NCBI RefSeq assembly: GCF_040436345.1
Contig: NC_133223.1
Location: 5,989,847 to 6,053,846, forward strand
DNA length: 64,000 nucleotides
Reading direction: 5' to 3'
Source: Pagrus major
Taxonomy: Eukaryota > Chordata > Actinopteri > Spariformes > Sparidae
Under the pieces are notes generated by a model. It saw only the letters and a list, made by a program, of their open reading frames with translations. It was not told the origin of the DNA and did no database searches. This document shows positions 53,956 through 64,000 of the stretch, one piece after another. The position numbers were made by a program, and so were the translations under genes. How positions within the stretch are numbered: the stretch's first letter is position 1; every line of letters begins with the position of its first letter.

Positions 53956-55449
53956 TTTAGTCTTCTTGTTGTTGAGAAGGAGATTGTACTGTCCTTGGGT
54001 ATTTCCATTTTACAAAATTTCAAGGTAAATGTATTATCATTCCTTAAAACACGAGGGTTTTACAACAAAGAAACATTTAAGTCCTTTGTGCTACATCTAC
54101 TTTATAAAATGGAATGTTGATGAGTCTCACAGCCTGGGGAATGAAACTGCTCTTGGTCTGGTGGTATGGTAGTGGATACTATTTTGCCAGGTGGCAGCAG
54201 GGGGAACACACTGTGGCTGGGTGGGTGTTGTCTTTTAATATCCTCTGGGCTTTATGCAGACATCTCACTTCACATATGTCACTGATGCTCTGTAGATGGT
54301 ACCAGTGATGTTCTTGTGCTAAGCTTTGTACTGGCCCTCATCTTGGTAAAAATATCCTGTGGTTTCACGCTTGCAAAAGTTGAAATGCTGTGGTCCGTAG
54401 TTTAAAAAAAATAATGGTGGACCATTGCAAAGATAGCTCTCATGGCGCGATAGTCAGATTGGGGGCAGTATCATTTAAATGACCCTCCACTTTATGTAAG
54501 AAGGCCAAAATATGAATAGCTTGCCGAATCCCATGTTTTCTGACCTAGACAGCCCACAAAAAACTGACTGGCATGTCTTATTCAAGATTTGTTGGTTTGC
54601 ACTTCAGATTCTCAAAAGTATGTACACAATAGGGATGAGGGAGCACACCATTATCTGTATCTGTTCAACCAACCAAATTATATGCATCCATATTGGAATG
54701 GGAGGAGCTTAAATCAGAAGCGGGTGGTGCTTAAACTGGAAGTTGATGATTTACGCCTGAAATTGATATGGTTTCATCATAAGTTGCTATATTTACAAAA
54801 AACTTCCACAGTTTACTATTTACAGAATGGTTTTCGAAAACTTCAGAATGAACTTAGGCATTTCATCATTTGTAAGCGTGACACCATTAATGGTTTTAAG
54901 GATATCTCGGGACGATTTCCAGCCGTGTTTGTGGCAACAAAAACTGATATTTTTGACAGGAAGTCAGGACATTTGTATTCAATAATTGTCAATTTGGATG
55001 ATTGATACCTCTACAGAACTGTAAGCACCAACAGAGTCAAGGGCGTGTCCCCAAATCAATTTCACCAACACCCCCAAGCCCCCAATTGAAGCAGCTCGTC
55101 CACAGGGAAATGCATTCAGAAACACTGTGTGACACTGCAAAGTTGTAGCTCAAAAAAAAATTTATTGGGCAAGTTAAAAGTTTTTTCATAAAATACAAAG
55201 AGGCATTCAGTAAAGGTTGTGCATGGATAATGTCACATATTTTGGTTAACTGGTGCTCTAAATGTACTTTTTGGACATCTATTTGTCCATCGATCTTGTA
55301 ACCTTAATAGAAGAAGAGGAAGAATCTTCATTGTCAAATATACATTCAGACTGAGTGCACCATAGTGACACGCATTTAACCCATCCCTGATGAGCAGTGG
55401 GCCACATTATGTACGCTCCAGTTCTAGGACTATGTCTCGCTTTTCCTTT
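53956..55449. other. Intergenic DNA with LINE-like tail
   Basis: 54110-54340 (cctggggaatgaaactgctc, then gcagggggaacacactgtgg) resembles LINE 3' regions but cannot be classed firmly. At 55305-55400 the phrase agaagaggaagaatcttcat, followed by tgtcaaatatacattcagac, resembles another fish repeat. From about 55450 the flank shared with TAAR gene 1 begins. Confidence 0.4.
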
Positions 55450-55518
55450 GAGTCCACCTGTGGCAAATTAAGTTTATTGATAAGATAAAGACAAACCTTT
55501 ATTGATCCCCGGTTTGAA

Positions 55519-57174
55519 TGTATGGTTGAGAAAGGATAGAGAGGCTCACAATAGAAAAGAGGGTCTAATGAAGATACTAAACAGAGCAAAGGTGGAGGGA
55601 CATCAGTTTCCAAATAAGGCAGAATCTTGGAGGAGGGGCAAAGGTAGTTAGGTTTTATCTTGTCTAAACTTTGGTCAAACACTGCCAGAGCTCAGCAGGT
55701 TCTCCTCTCTCTGGTGATGGAGATCTTGGAAGAAACTGAACTCTGCTTTCCACAACTCCTCAACAGCTCCTGCAGGAAGCCAATACGTCCTCACTTTGAG
55801 ACCATGCTGATTTACATTCTGCTGTCCTTCATCGCTCTGCTCACTGCAGCTCTTAACCTGCTGGTCATCATCTCCATCTCGCACTTCAAGTAGTCATTCA
55901 TTAATTTATGAAACTGTTACATAGCAAAAAGCTTATCTTTTTTTGTGCACTTTCAGCCTATGCTCTATCTGCTGTTATCTGAATAACTGATGCTATAAAT
56001 CTTGATAAATATTTCTGGTCTTCCTCTCCAGGCAGCTCCACACCCCCACCAACCTCCTCCTCCTCTCTCTGGCTGTATCAGATTTCTTTGTTGGCCTCTT
56101 CATGTTCTTTCAAATAATGCTCATAGATGGTTGCTGGTTCCTTGGTGACCTCATGTGTACTCTGTATAATGTTTTGGACTACATTATTACCTCTGCTTCA
56201 GTAGGGACCATGGTGCTCATATCTGTTGACCGCTATGTGGCTATTTGTGACCCTCTGCATTACTCCACTAAAATCACTGTGAGAGGAGTTGCACTCTGTA
56301 CCTGCCTTTGTTGGGTCTGTTCTGTTCTATACAACAGCCTTATGATGAAAGCTAACCTGAAACAACCAGGCAGGTATAACTCCTGTATTGGACAATGTGT
56401 GATTGTCATTGATCATGTTGCAGGACTTGTTGATCTCTTTTTGTCCTTTATTGGTCCTGTCATCGTCATTATAGTTCTGTACATGAGAGTATTTGTGGTG
56501 GCTGTGTCTCAGGCTCGTGCCGTGCGATCTCATATTGCAGCTGTCACTATTCAATGTTCGGTGAAAGTAACTGCTAAGAAATCTGAGTTGAAAGCAGCCG
56601 GGACACTTGGTGTTGTTATTGTCGTGTTTATATTATGCCTCTGCCCATATTTTTGTGTCACACTAACAGGACAGGACACCTTGCTCGATGCTTCATCAGC
56701 TGCCTTTGTAATATGTCTGTTCTATTTTAACTCCTGTTTAAATCCTCTGATCTACACCTTTTTCTATCCATGGTTTAGAAAATCTGTTAGACTCATTGTT
56801 ACACTTCAAATACTGAAGCCTGACTCCTGTAAAATCAGTATACTGTAAAGAGACACTGAGAAGTGACTGAAGGAATAACATGTTTTTGAATATTTTAATG
56901 TTGAGTCAACAATTTAAAGAACCTCAAAGTCAGACCAGGTTAGTACTTTACAGATTTACAGATAAGTTGATGTCATAACCTGTAAGGTGACAGCATATGT
57001 TCACAGTCCCACCAATCTCTGTAGAGTCTTGTAGTGATTTTTGTAACCCGTAAGGACTGAATTAATTTCTATCTGATGAAAAGTATCAATACCTCTCACA
57101 CAGTATCTGTTCACTAAATATAAGGCTTAAGTTAGCAGTTAGTTAGCTTTTTGCCTTAAAAACACAAGGCAATG
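55519..57174 (+). repeat. Recent segmental duplicate, copy A (holds TAAR gene 2)
   Basis: 1.66 kb matching 61029-62685 base for base except for scattered substitutions, including intron and both flanks. Similarity to TAAR gene 1 flanks continues outside this copy on both sides, so copy A is the ancestral position. Confidence 0.9.
55717..56848 (+). CDS. taar: Trace amine-associated receptor, gene 2
   Basis: An olfactory-type amine GPCR. CDS is join(55717..55889, 56032..56848), 329 residues, with a 142-bp intron in the same place and phase as gene 1. The start is the ATG of M-E-I-L-E-E-T; the codon matching the upstream ATG of gene 1 is TTG. It has seven TM segments, a D-R-Y motif, cysteines for the ECL2 disulfide and the full TAAR TM7 signature. 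Position 3.32 is Asp (L-D-Y-I) and 5.42 is Asp (V-D-L-F). In teleost TAARs this pair is associated with diamine ligands. TM6 has C-L-C-P, so Trp6.48 is Leu. No frame damage is seen. It is intact and near-identical to gene 3. Confidence 0.95.
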
Positions 57175-57562
57175 CTGCATGCCTTATTTACCTTAGTTAT
57201 GATACTGTACAATCAATAAAAAGCAGAAATGTATTGGAAGATGTACAGTGTAATCTCAGATCTGGGAATAGTTTTCCAACGCTTCCTGTGACACACACCG
57301 GGACTTCCGTGAGATTGAAAGCTGTTGTTTACTGTGTCTCTCTCCTCTATCTTTCTTATTCTTTGATTTCTGAGTCTTTCATAGTCCCACTGGTTTTGTA
57401 CCATAGCTAACATTAGACTTTATAACTTGTACGTATTTTGTCGAACTGAGCTTCTGTTACTGGGTAGTCTGTTGCTGCCCAGTTAGCTTTCCTCAACCTA
57501 GCCTAGCTCACTGTTTTTGCCTTTCACCGCAGTCAACACAGACTCGATAAACAAGTGTTACG
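56849..57562. other. 3' flank of TAAR gene 2 and L2 leader
   Basis: 56849-57230 is conserved with the other TAAR 3' flanks, including agttagcagttagttagctt. After that, 57250-57560 is probably 5' leader DNA of the L2-like element that follows. Confidence 0.5.
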
Positions 57563-58425
57563 ATGGTTTGTGCTGAGTGTTCTGCAGTTGCAGATAGGGT
57601 GGCCCTATTAGAGAGACGTGTCCGTGAGCTAGAGCAGCTTCTCTGTTAGAAACACGGGCACTGCAGATAGTGTTAGCCCCGGGCCTGATAGCAGACCTGC
57701 TAGCCTTAGCACTAGCTCGATCTCGTCGGCTGCTGCTGTGGAGTTTGTCCCTGCTGGGTTGCGGCATGAGAGAGGGCGCAGGAGCAAGTCACCGGTTGTG
57801 TGGCCTGGTCAGCAGTCACCCCTCCCGACTGCTTACCAGTTTTCTGTCCTCGCTAGCCCAGTTGTAGGTCCTGCTGGCTTGCGTGCCTCCCCAGCCCCCG
57901 CTGACGGGGCTAAACTCCACATGCTAATGATAGGAGACTCCATTAACCGCAACGTTAACGTCGTCAGCCACTGTTTACTGTTTACCTGGGGCCAGAGCTT
58001 CCGACATAGAGGCTAATCTTAGGGTGCTGGCATCACGCAGGGAGAAACAGGCAACCCAGGCACACAGCACCACAAGCTATAGCAACATTGTAATTCATGC
58101 TGGCGCCAACAATATTCAACAGAAGCAGTCTGAGATCACAAAAGATAGCCTAGCCAGGACTTTTCAGGCTGCTAGAAAGATGTGTCGGCATCGATTAATT
58201 GTCTCTGGTCCCTTACCCCAGCGGGGTAATGATGAGATATACAGCAGACTTACAGCTATGAACCGCTGGCTGGCGCCCCACTGTAGGGAGCAGGGATACA
58301 GGTTCATGGATAACTGGCCCCTTTCTGGGGTCGCCCCCATCTGCTGAGAGCAGATGGCCTTTATCCTACTGGAGTCCGCGCTGCTGTTGTGTCTAGCTAT
58401 ATAGGCAGGTGTTTGAAGCAGGTTT
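57563..58425 (+). pseudogene. L2-like ORF1 (SGNH esterase type), broken
   Basis: A 28-residue opening frame (M-V-C-A-E-C with a leucine-rich helix) ends at a TAG near 57649. Further frames give the esterase: M-I-G-D-S-I with the nucleophile Ser (near 57930), I-V-I-H-A-G-A-N-N (near 58095), S-G-P-L-P and N-R-W-L, then D-G-L-H-P around 58350-58370 in a shifted frame. At least three breaks are present. Confidence 0.7.
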
Positions 58426-58867
58426 GACACTAGGGATGTAGCACTCGGCAGGTCGCAGGTGACTAGAGAGCCTCCTAGTGATACAGTCAGTGCTGGTATG
58501 GAGTCTACTAGCCTAGTTAATATGGTTAGTCAGGGACATAGTGCAGAGTACCAGACTGATAGCTTAGTTTATAACATTGAGACTGTCATCTTCCCTCGCC
58601 ACTCTTTCATTGAATCATGCTCTAAATGTGAAAATCACGATAATTAAATTTTGATCTCCACCTCTGACAGTGGGGATATGTCTCAGCAAGCACTTTACAC
58701 AGTCTTACATAATAAAATACCAAAGCTAATCACTACGGCATCCCGTCATCCCTACCTGCATAGGCAGCCAAAACTTACTACTAAAAGGTACCTTGTTCCA
58801 ATTCCTAAATTATCTACCATGAGCTCCACTGAAAGGCCTGTCACTGGAAATTGCAGCTCGAATGAGC

Positions 58868-59440
58868 TTAAAGGAATAGTTCACTCTAGAATAAAATTCA
58901 GTCATTATCGACTCACCCTCATGCTGATGAGAAATCCGGTGTAGTTTTTTATTCCTCAAAGTGCAGCTGGAGACCCGTGGGGGTACCGTCCTGCAGCAAA
59001 AATCCATATATTGGGCGTCAATGGTGCCCAAGACGAAAAGGTCCATAAAACTACACAAAAACTTTGTAATATTCCTCCATACTGCTTGTCCGCTGCAATC
59101 CAAGTGTCCTGAAGTGGCGACATCCAGAGTTTACTCGAAACGACGTCATTTAGTACATTTTTATAGCCTAAACAGTCACTATGCTATATTTGCCTGGAGG
59201 CATGCTCGCGCATGCACGCGAGTCTCCCTCGCACTACGGAAGCTGTAGTCCCAAGCCAAAGTCCTCGGACATTTTTCTTTTTTCTTTCAAAGTTTCAAAT
59301 CACTAGTGCAGGCAGATCCCTCTTGTGTTTGTGTGTCGCTCGGTCGCTCACAGCTGAATGTAAATACCGGTGTGTATCTATCGCAAGTTCTCATTGATCT
59401 TGTCTGGCGCAGCTCCCGTAGTGCGAGCGGGCCTTCCGTG
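58868..59440. mobile_element. TTAAAGGAATAGTTCAC-type DNA element, one end only
   Basis: The left end TTAAAGGAATAGTTCACTCT is a familiar fish DNA-transposon terminus. The matching right terminus is not visible. Inside, cctcgcactacggaagctg (59229-59247) and cagctcccgtagtgcgagcg (59409-59428) form an imperfect inverted repeat. No protein is encoded. Confidence 0.5.
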
Positions 59441-60462
59441 TTGCTCGGGCCTCTAAACAGGGCTGTAATCTACAAATCTATTTTCAGTTCAAGCTCCAAC
59501 CAGGATATTAAATTTACTTCGTTTGAGGCTCTGGTTTTAAAACCATCTTCATCAAGTAGTAATGGTCTTGTCCAGGGAACTGGCTTTCACATGGTGGTAA
59601 TCTACAGACCTCCAGGGCCTTTCTCCCAATTCTTAGAAGAATTCGGTGAATTTATTGCAGATCTTGTGACTCGTTCAGATAAGATCCTAATTATTGGGGA
59701 TTTCAATATCCACTTAAATAAGCCTTCTGACCCTCTAAGTAAAGATTTTTTGGGACTTCTCGATATTTCTGGCTTCATTCAGTTTATTCACGAACCTACT
59801 CATTCCAGTGGTAACACTCTGGATTTGATCTTTTCCCATGGATTAGATGTGTCAGCCCTGAATGTTGCTTCTGTCTCCTCTGCTGTATCGGACCACTCTC
59901 TTATTACATTTAAAGCGTCATTAGCCTGTCCCTGTATTGATGACACATATGTTTTTACTTCTTGTCTTAGCCCGGCAATCATAGCAACACTCAGTGAAAA
60001 ATTGCCTGGGGTCCTGGCCCCTTTTGCGATTGTGACAAAACCTGTGGAAAAATTCACTAATGAAGTTAACTCAGTACTTGTTTCTCTCCTTGACTCTGTG
60101 GCACCGGTCTCTACCAAGACAACAGGACCAAAGAAATCTACTCCCTGGTTTACTGAAGAAACCTGAGATCTCAAGCAGGCCTGCAGGAAAATGGAACGTG
60201 CATGGCGAAAATCTAAATTGGACATTTTTTTATCTTGCATGGCGTGACAGTGTACTTAATTACAAGTGTGCTCTTAATACTGCTGGTCGAGCATACTTCA
60301 TCCTCAAAACCAACTACCTGCGTCCTGGACCCCCTTCCGGCAAAACTGTTTAAGGATCTATGGCCAGCACTGGGACCTACAATGTTAAATATTGTTAACT
60401 TATCACTCATGACAGGTGTTGTACCTGCAAGTTTTAAGTCTGCTGTGGTTAAAATCCTCTGA
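59440..60462 (+). pseudogene. L2-like ORF2 endonuclease and RT start
   Basis: The frame 59306-60166 contains the endonuclease body (V-I-Y-R-P-P-G-P, I-G-D-F-N-I-H-L, H-S-S-G-N-T-L-D-L-I and V-S-D-H-S). The N-terminal endonuclease part is replaced by the TTAA element. A stop at 60164 and frame changes follow. Near 60320-60462 an RT-start segment (V-L-D-P-L-P-A-K-L-F-K) ends abruptly. It is inactive. Confidence 0.75.
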
Positions 60463-61028
60463 GGTCCAGGGTATAATTGGCCGTTTTTGACTACTTTTGA
60501 TTTTACCTTTATATTTCACCTTAAAAACTGTTTACCTTGCCTTATTTGGTGTCATTTTTTTCAGCACAACCTCACATGTGTGACTTTACAGTTACTTTTT
60601 CATTTTGGCATACTGTATTCACACACTGGACCTAAAATCACACAAAAAACATAAAATCAGAGCAGGAAAAAGTTAGATTTTTTACTGTGAAAACCACAAA
60701 CATGTTTAACGAACCATTTTTATAACTTAGAATGCAAATATAAATTGTTGTTTGCTAAATTTGTACATAAGTTTTTGAAATTTACAAAGTTGTATACAAC
60801 TATTTACATTAAAATGCATGCAATGCCTCAGGCGTTTTTTGTACAACTATTTACAACCATTTACAAAACAACCAGGTGTCACAATAAGATGCCACACAAA
60901 TTATTTGTGCCACTCCAAAAAACAGTTCCTGTCCACCACAAGACAGAGAGGCACATCACAGGCCAGACACTTCCATGGTGTCACCAAACAAAAGATGGAT
61001 CACCCACTTCATCGTCAAAGTTGATGAC
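60463..61028. other. DNA between L2 remnant and TAAR gene 3 copy
   Basis: 60450-60660 (ctctgaggtccagggtataa, then ttggccgtttttgactactt) resembles one end of a common fish non-autonomous DNA repeat. 60660-61028 shows nothing recognisable. Confidence 0.4.
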
Positions 61029-62685
61029 TGTATGATTGAGAAAGGATAGAGAGGCTCACAATAGAAAAGAGGGTCTAATGAAGATACTAAACAGAGCAAA
61101 GGTGGAGGGACATCAGTTTCCAAATAAGGCAGAATCTTGGAGGAGGGGCAAAGGTAGTTAGGTTATATCTTGTCTAAACTTTGGTCAAACACTGCCAGAG
61201 CTCAGCAGGTTCTCCTCTCTCTGGTGATGGAGATCTTGGAAGAAACTGACCTCTGCTTTCCACAACTCCTCAACAGCTCCTGCAGGAAGCCAATACGTCC
61301 TCACTTTGAGACCATGCTGATTTACATTCTGCTGTCCTTCATCTCTCTGCTCACTGCAGCTCTTAATCTGCTGGTCATCATCTCCATCTCCCACTTCAAG
61401 TAGTCATTCATTAATTTATGAAACTGTTACATAGCAAAAAGCTTATCTTTTTTTGTGCACTTTCAGCCTATGCTCTATCTGCTGTTATCTGAATAACTGA
61501 TGCTATAAATCTTGATAAATATTTCTGGTCTTCCTCTCCAGGCAGCTCCAAACCCCCACCAACCTCCTCCTCCTCTCTCTGGCTGTATCAGATTTCTTTG
61601 TTGGCCTCTTCATGTTCTTTCAAATAATGCTCATAGACGGCTGCTGGTTCCTTGGTGACCTCATGTGTACTCTGTATAATGTTTTGGACTACATTATTAC
61701 CTCTGCTTCAGTAGGGACCATGGTGCTCATATCTGTTGACCGCTATGTGGCTATTTGTGACCCTCTGCATTACTCCACTAAAATCACTGTGAGAGGAGTT
61801 GCACTCTGTACCTGCCTTTGTTGGGTCTGTTCTGTTCTATACAACAGCCTTATGATGAAAGCTAACCTGAAACAACCAGGCAGGTATAACTCCTGTATTG
61901 GACAATGTGTGATTGTCATTGATCATGTTGCAGGACTTGTTGATCTCTTTTTGTCCTTTATTGGTCCTGTCATCGTCATTATAGTTCTGTACATGAGAGT
62001 ATTTGTGGTGGCTGTGTCTCAGGCTCGTGCCATTCGATCTCATATTGCAGCTGTCACTATTCAATGTTCGGTGAAAGTAACTGCTAAGAAATCTGAGTTG
62101 AAAGCAGCCGGGACACTTGGTGTTGTTATTGTCGTGTTTCTTTTATGCCTCTGCCCATATTTTTGTGTCACACTAACAGGACAGGACACCTTGCTCGATG
62201 CTTCATCAGCTGCCTTTGTAATATGTCTGTTCTATTTTAACTCCTGTTTAAATCCTCTGATCTACACCTTTTTCTATCCATGGTTTAGAAAATCTGTTAG
62301 ACTCATTGTTACACTTCAAATACTGAAGCCTGACTCCTGTAAAATCAGTATACTGTAAAGAGACACTGAGAAGTGACTGAAGGAATAACATGTTTTTGAA
62401 TATTTTAATGTTGAGTCAACAATTTAAAGAACCTAAAAGTCAGACCAGGTTAGTACTTTACAGATTTACAGATAAGTTGATGTCATAACCTGTAAGGTGA
62501 CAGCATATGTTCACAGTCCCACCAATCTCTGTAGAGTCTTGTAGTGATTTTTGTAACCCGTAAGGACTGAATTAATTTCTAGCTGATGAAAAGTATCAAT
62601 ACCTCTCACACAGTATCTGTTCAGTAAATATAAGGCTAAAGTTAGCAGTTAGTTAGCTTTTTGCCTTAAAAACACAAAGCAATGT
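61029..62685 (+). repeat. Recent segmental duplicate, copy B (holds TAAR gene 3)
   Basis: Direct copy of 55519-57174, offset 5510 bp. Outside these limits the two loci are unrelated. Confidence 0.9.
61227..62358 (+). CDS. taar: Trace amine-associated receptor, gene 3
   Basis: CDS is join(61227..61399, 61542..62358), 329 residues, 142-bp intron. The only protein differences I find from gene 2 are five: Glu to Asp near the N-terminus, Ala to Ser in TM1, His to Gln at the start of exon 2 (Q-L-Q-T-P-T-N), Val to Ile in the A-V-R-S-H segment, and Ile to Leu in TM6. Asp3.32, Asp5.42, the D-R-Y motif and the TM7 TAAR signature are intact. As in gene 2, the upstream start of gene 1 is TTG, which supports the internal ATG. 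It is a young tandem duplicate, likely functional. Confidence 0.95.
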
Positions 62686-64000
62686 GTGGATTCTACTATG
62701 GATTCTTTCAACCAGTATACTGCTGAGATATTCAGTGGATTAAGTAAATTACACCTTTGTACTAAACAGAACATAATTTCCTCACTTTAAGTCAGTGAAA
62801 ATGAAATATGTAGGAATAGTGATTATGTGATCTACATTACCGTTGCTGCCAACGGTTCCATGCGGCAGCTGTCTTTCATGTATTGGCTCTGGTCCTCCCT
62901 CTTTTAGAGTTTCTCCGACGGCCCCGTCTAAGGAGGTTGATAAGCTGAAAAGTGAAACATCTTTTAATTTGTGTTATTAGAACTAAAGTTCAGGAGCAAG
63001 ACCATGGCACTTTCCCTCACTAACGAAGCAACTGGGCCCTCGCTAATTCAATCACCTGTGTCTCATTAAGGAATCTGGCCAGGGGCAAAGCAACATGCCT
63101 CGCTAGCGCCCCCAAAAGTGCAGCCCCCACATTAAGTTTCACCTAGATATATGAAATTTAGTACACATGTGTATCGTACCTAGATATACAAAATAGAAGA
63201 AAACCCCTAAGATGTTAACGATGCTCTAACTTTTTCTACGTGCAGGCACAGGATTATTATCTATCGCCACAAAAAAGGGAGTTGTTGTACCTCCTCGGTT
63301 TGATAAAAGTGACAAAGTGAAGACATATAAATGGCAATATTAAGTTATAGTCCCAGCACCACCTGGGATTTGCCACAGGAAATGACACTTTCAATACTGT
63401 ACTCCTCCTAGCTGGTTGGCCAGATCCACATACTGCTCGTATATGTTGAAAACTGTGAGTTTTCATTAGACAATGTTGCCATTGCAACACATTATTTGCC
63501 ATGAAATATGAAATTGCTGTAACTTGAGTGTAATTGGTCCAATCTTCCCCTAATTTGACGTGATTGATAAGAGTCCCAGCCCTAAGACATCTACATGCCT
63601 GAGGAGTTAAAGTCATTGCACCACTTAATGGCAATAGGAAGTAAGTCTTTTGTGACATTTTCAAGGTGCGGTCTACCCTTGATATACTTGAACCTAACAT
63701 GTCATTAGCCACATAGTGGATGCAGGACCTGACATTTAGCCACTGCATGCTGTGCACAAGACAAATGAAAATTCTGATCTGCGTCGATTGAAAGGTGTCT
63801 GGCAATTACTGTAGGCCAGGATGGGCACACGCCCAGATGGGTGTTTGCTGTTAATTAACATTAATACAAAAGCCTTATCAGATTAATTTAGGTTAGATCA
63901 AAGAAACCATGCATGGAACTTTAGATAGCAAATATGTTACTTTTCTGTTATATTTTTATTCTCTACATGTTTTATGATACCACCAGTAATTTTTTCTTTC
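62359..64000. other. 3' flank of TAAR gene 3 and repeat-rich DNA
   Basis: To 62685 this is the duplicated TAAR flank. 63090-63250 (gcgcccccaaaagtgcagcc, then gatatatgaaatttagtaca) resembles a known style of fish interspersed repeat that may extend to about 63800. The minus-strand frame at 63257-63805 lies inside it and looks non-genic. Confidence 0.4.

Larger units (their letters stand above)
57563..60462 (+). mobile_element. L2-like LINE, broken, plus strand
   Basis: It carries ORF1 (57563-58420), endonuclease (59440-60170) and a short RT start (60170-60462). The element is interrupted by a TTAAAGG-type repeat (58868 to about 59440) and ends early in RT. It lies between TAAR genes 2 and 3. 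Confidence 0.75.

Noticed and set aside
63257..63805. 182-residue minus-strand frame
   Set aside because: Lies in repeat-like DNA, resembles no protein family I know and has no supporting splice or start context.

Overview
The window is eukaryotic nuclear DNA, almost certainly from a teleost fish. Three two-exon trace amine-associated receptor (TAAR) genes on the + strand carry GT-AG introns of about 140 bp. They sit in a dense mix of fish-type mobile DNA: Rex1-like, L2-like and L1-like LINEs, a Tc1 element, Ty3/Gypsy and Ty1/Copia LTR retrotransposons, an endogenous-retrovirus-like gag, and TTAA-flanked DNA transposons. There are no bacterial operons, rRNAs or tRNAs.

Layout. 1-3366: minus-strand ERV-like gag and its leader/LTR-like region with tandem repeats, abutting a truncated Tc1 element (3367-4627). 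4981-12530: a minus-strand Rex1-like LINE split by an almost pristine 4.9 kb Ty3/Gypsy element (5179-10070). That element has 330/329-bp LTRs, a 5-bp target duplication, one long gag-pol frame, and integrase placed before reverse transcriptase, which is the Gmr1-type order. 15376-17994: a multi-exon Tudor-like/proline-rich gene with one frame disruption and no visible 3' end. 18140-22925: an L2-like LINE on the - strand with an uninterrupted EN-RT frame and an esterase-type ORF1, lying back to back with an older + strand L2 ORF1 relic.

25266-26394: TAAR gene 1. 26916-51354: a 24.4 kb block whose two outer ends carry the same tip in inverted orientation. It looks like two related large DNA transposons fused together. 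Unit 1 (26.9-32.76 kb) has about 160-bp inverted repeats, a decayed DDE integrase and a decayed HECT ubiquitin-ligase gene, the latter split by a THAP-bearing TTAA element. Unit 2 (32.76-51.35 kb) has about 275-bp inverted repeats and carries a C2H2 zinc-finger gene, a second spliced gene and three retroelement insertions: an L2 fragment, a Copia deletion derivative and an L1-like LINE.

55717-56848 and 61227-62358: TAAR genes 2 and 3, a very recent duplicate pair separated by a broken L2 element. Genes 2 and 3 keep Asp3.32 and Asp5.42, while gene 1 has Ala at 3.32 and keeps only Asp5.42. The only genes likely to serve the host are the three chemosensory receptors; most other coding capacity belongs to mobile elements of clearly different ages.
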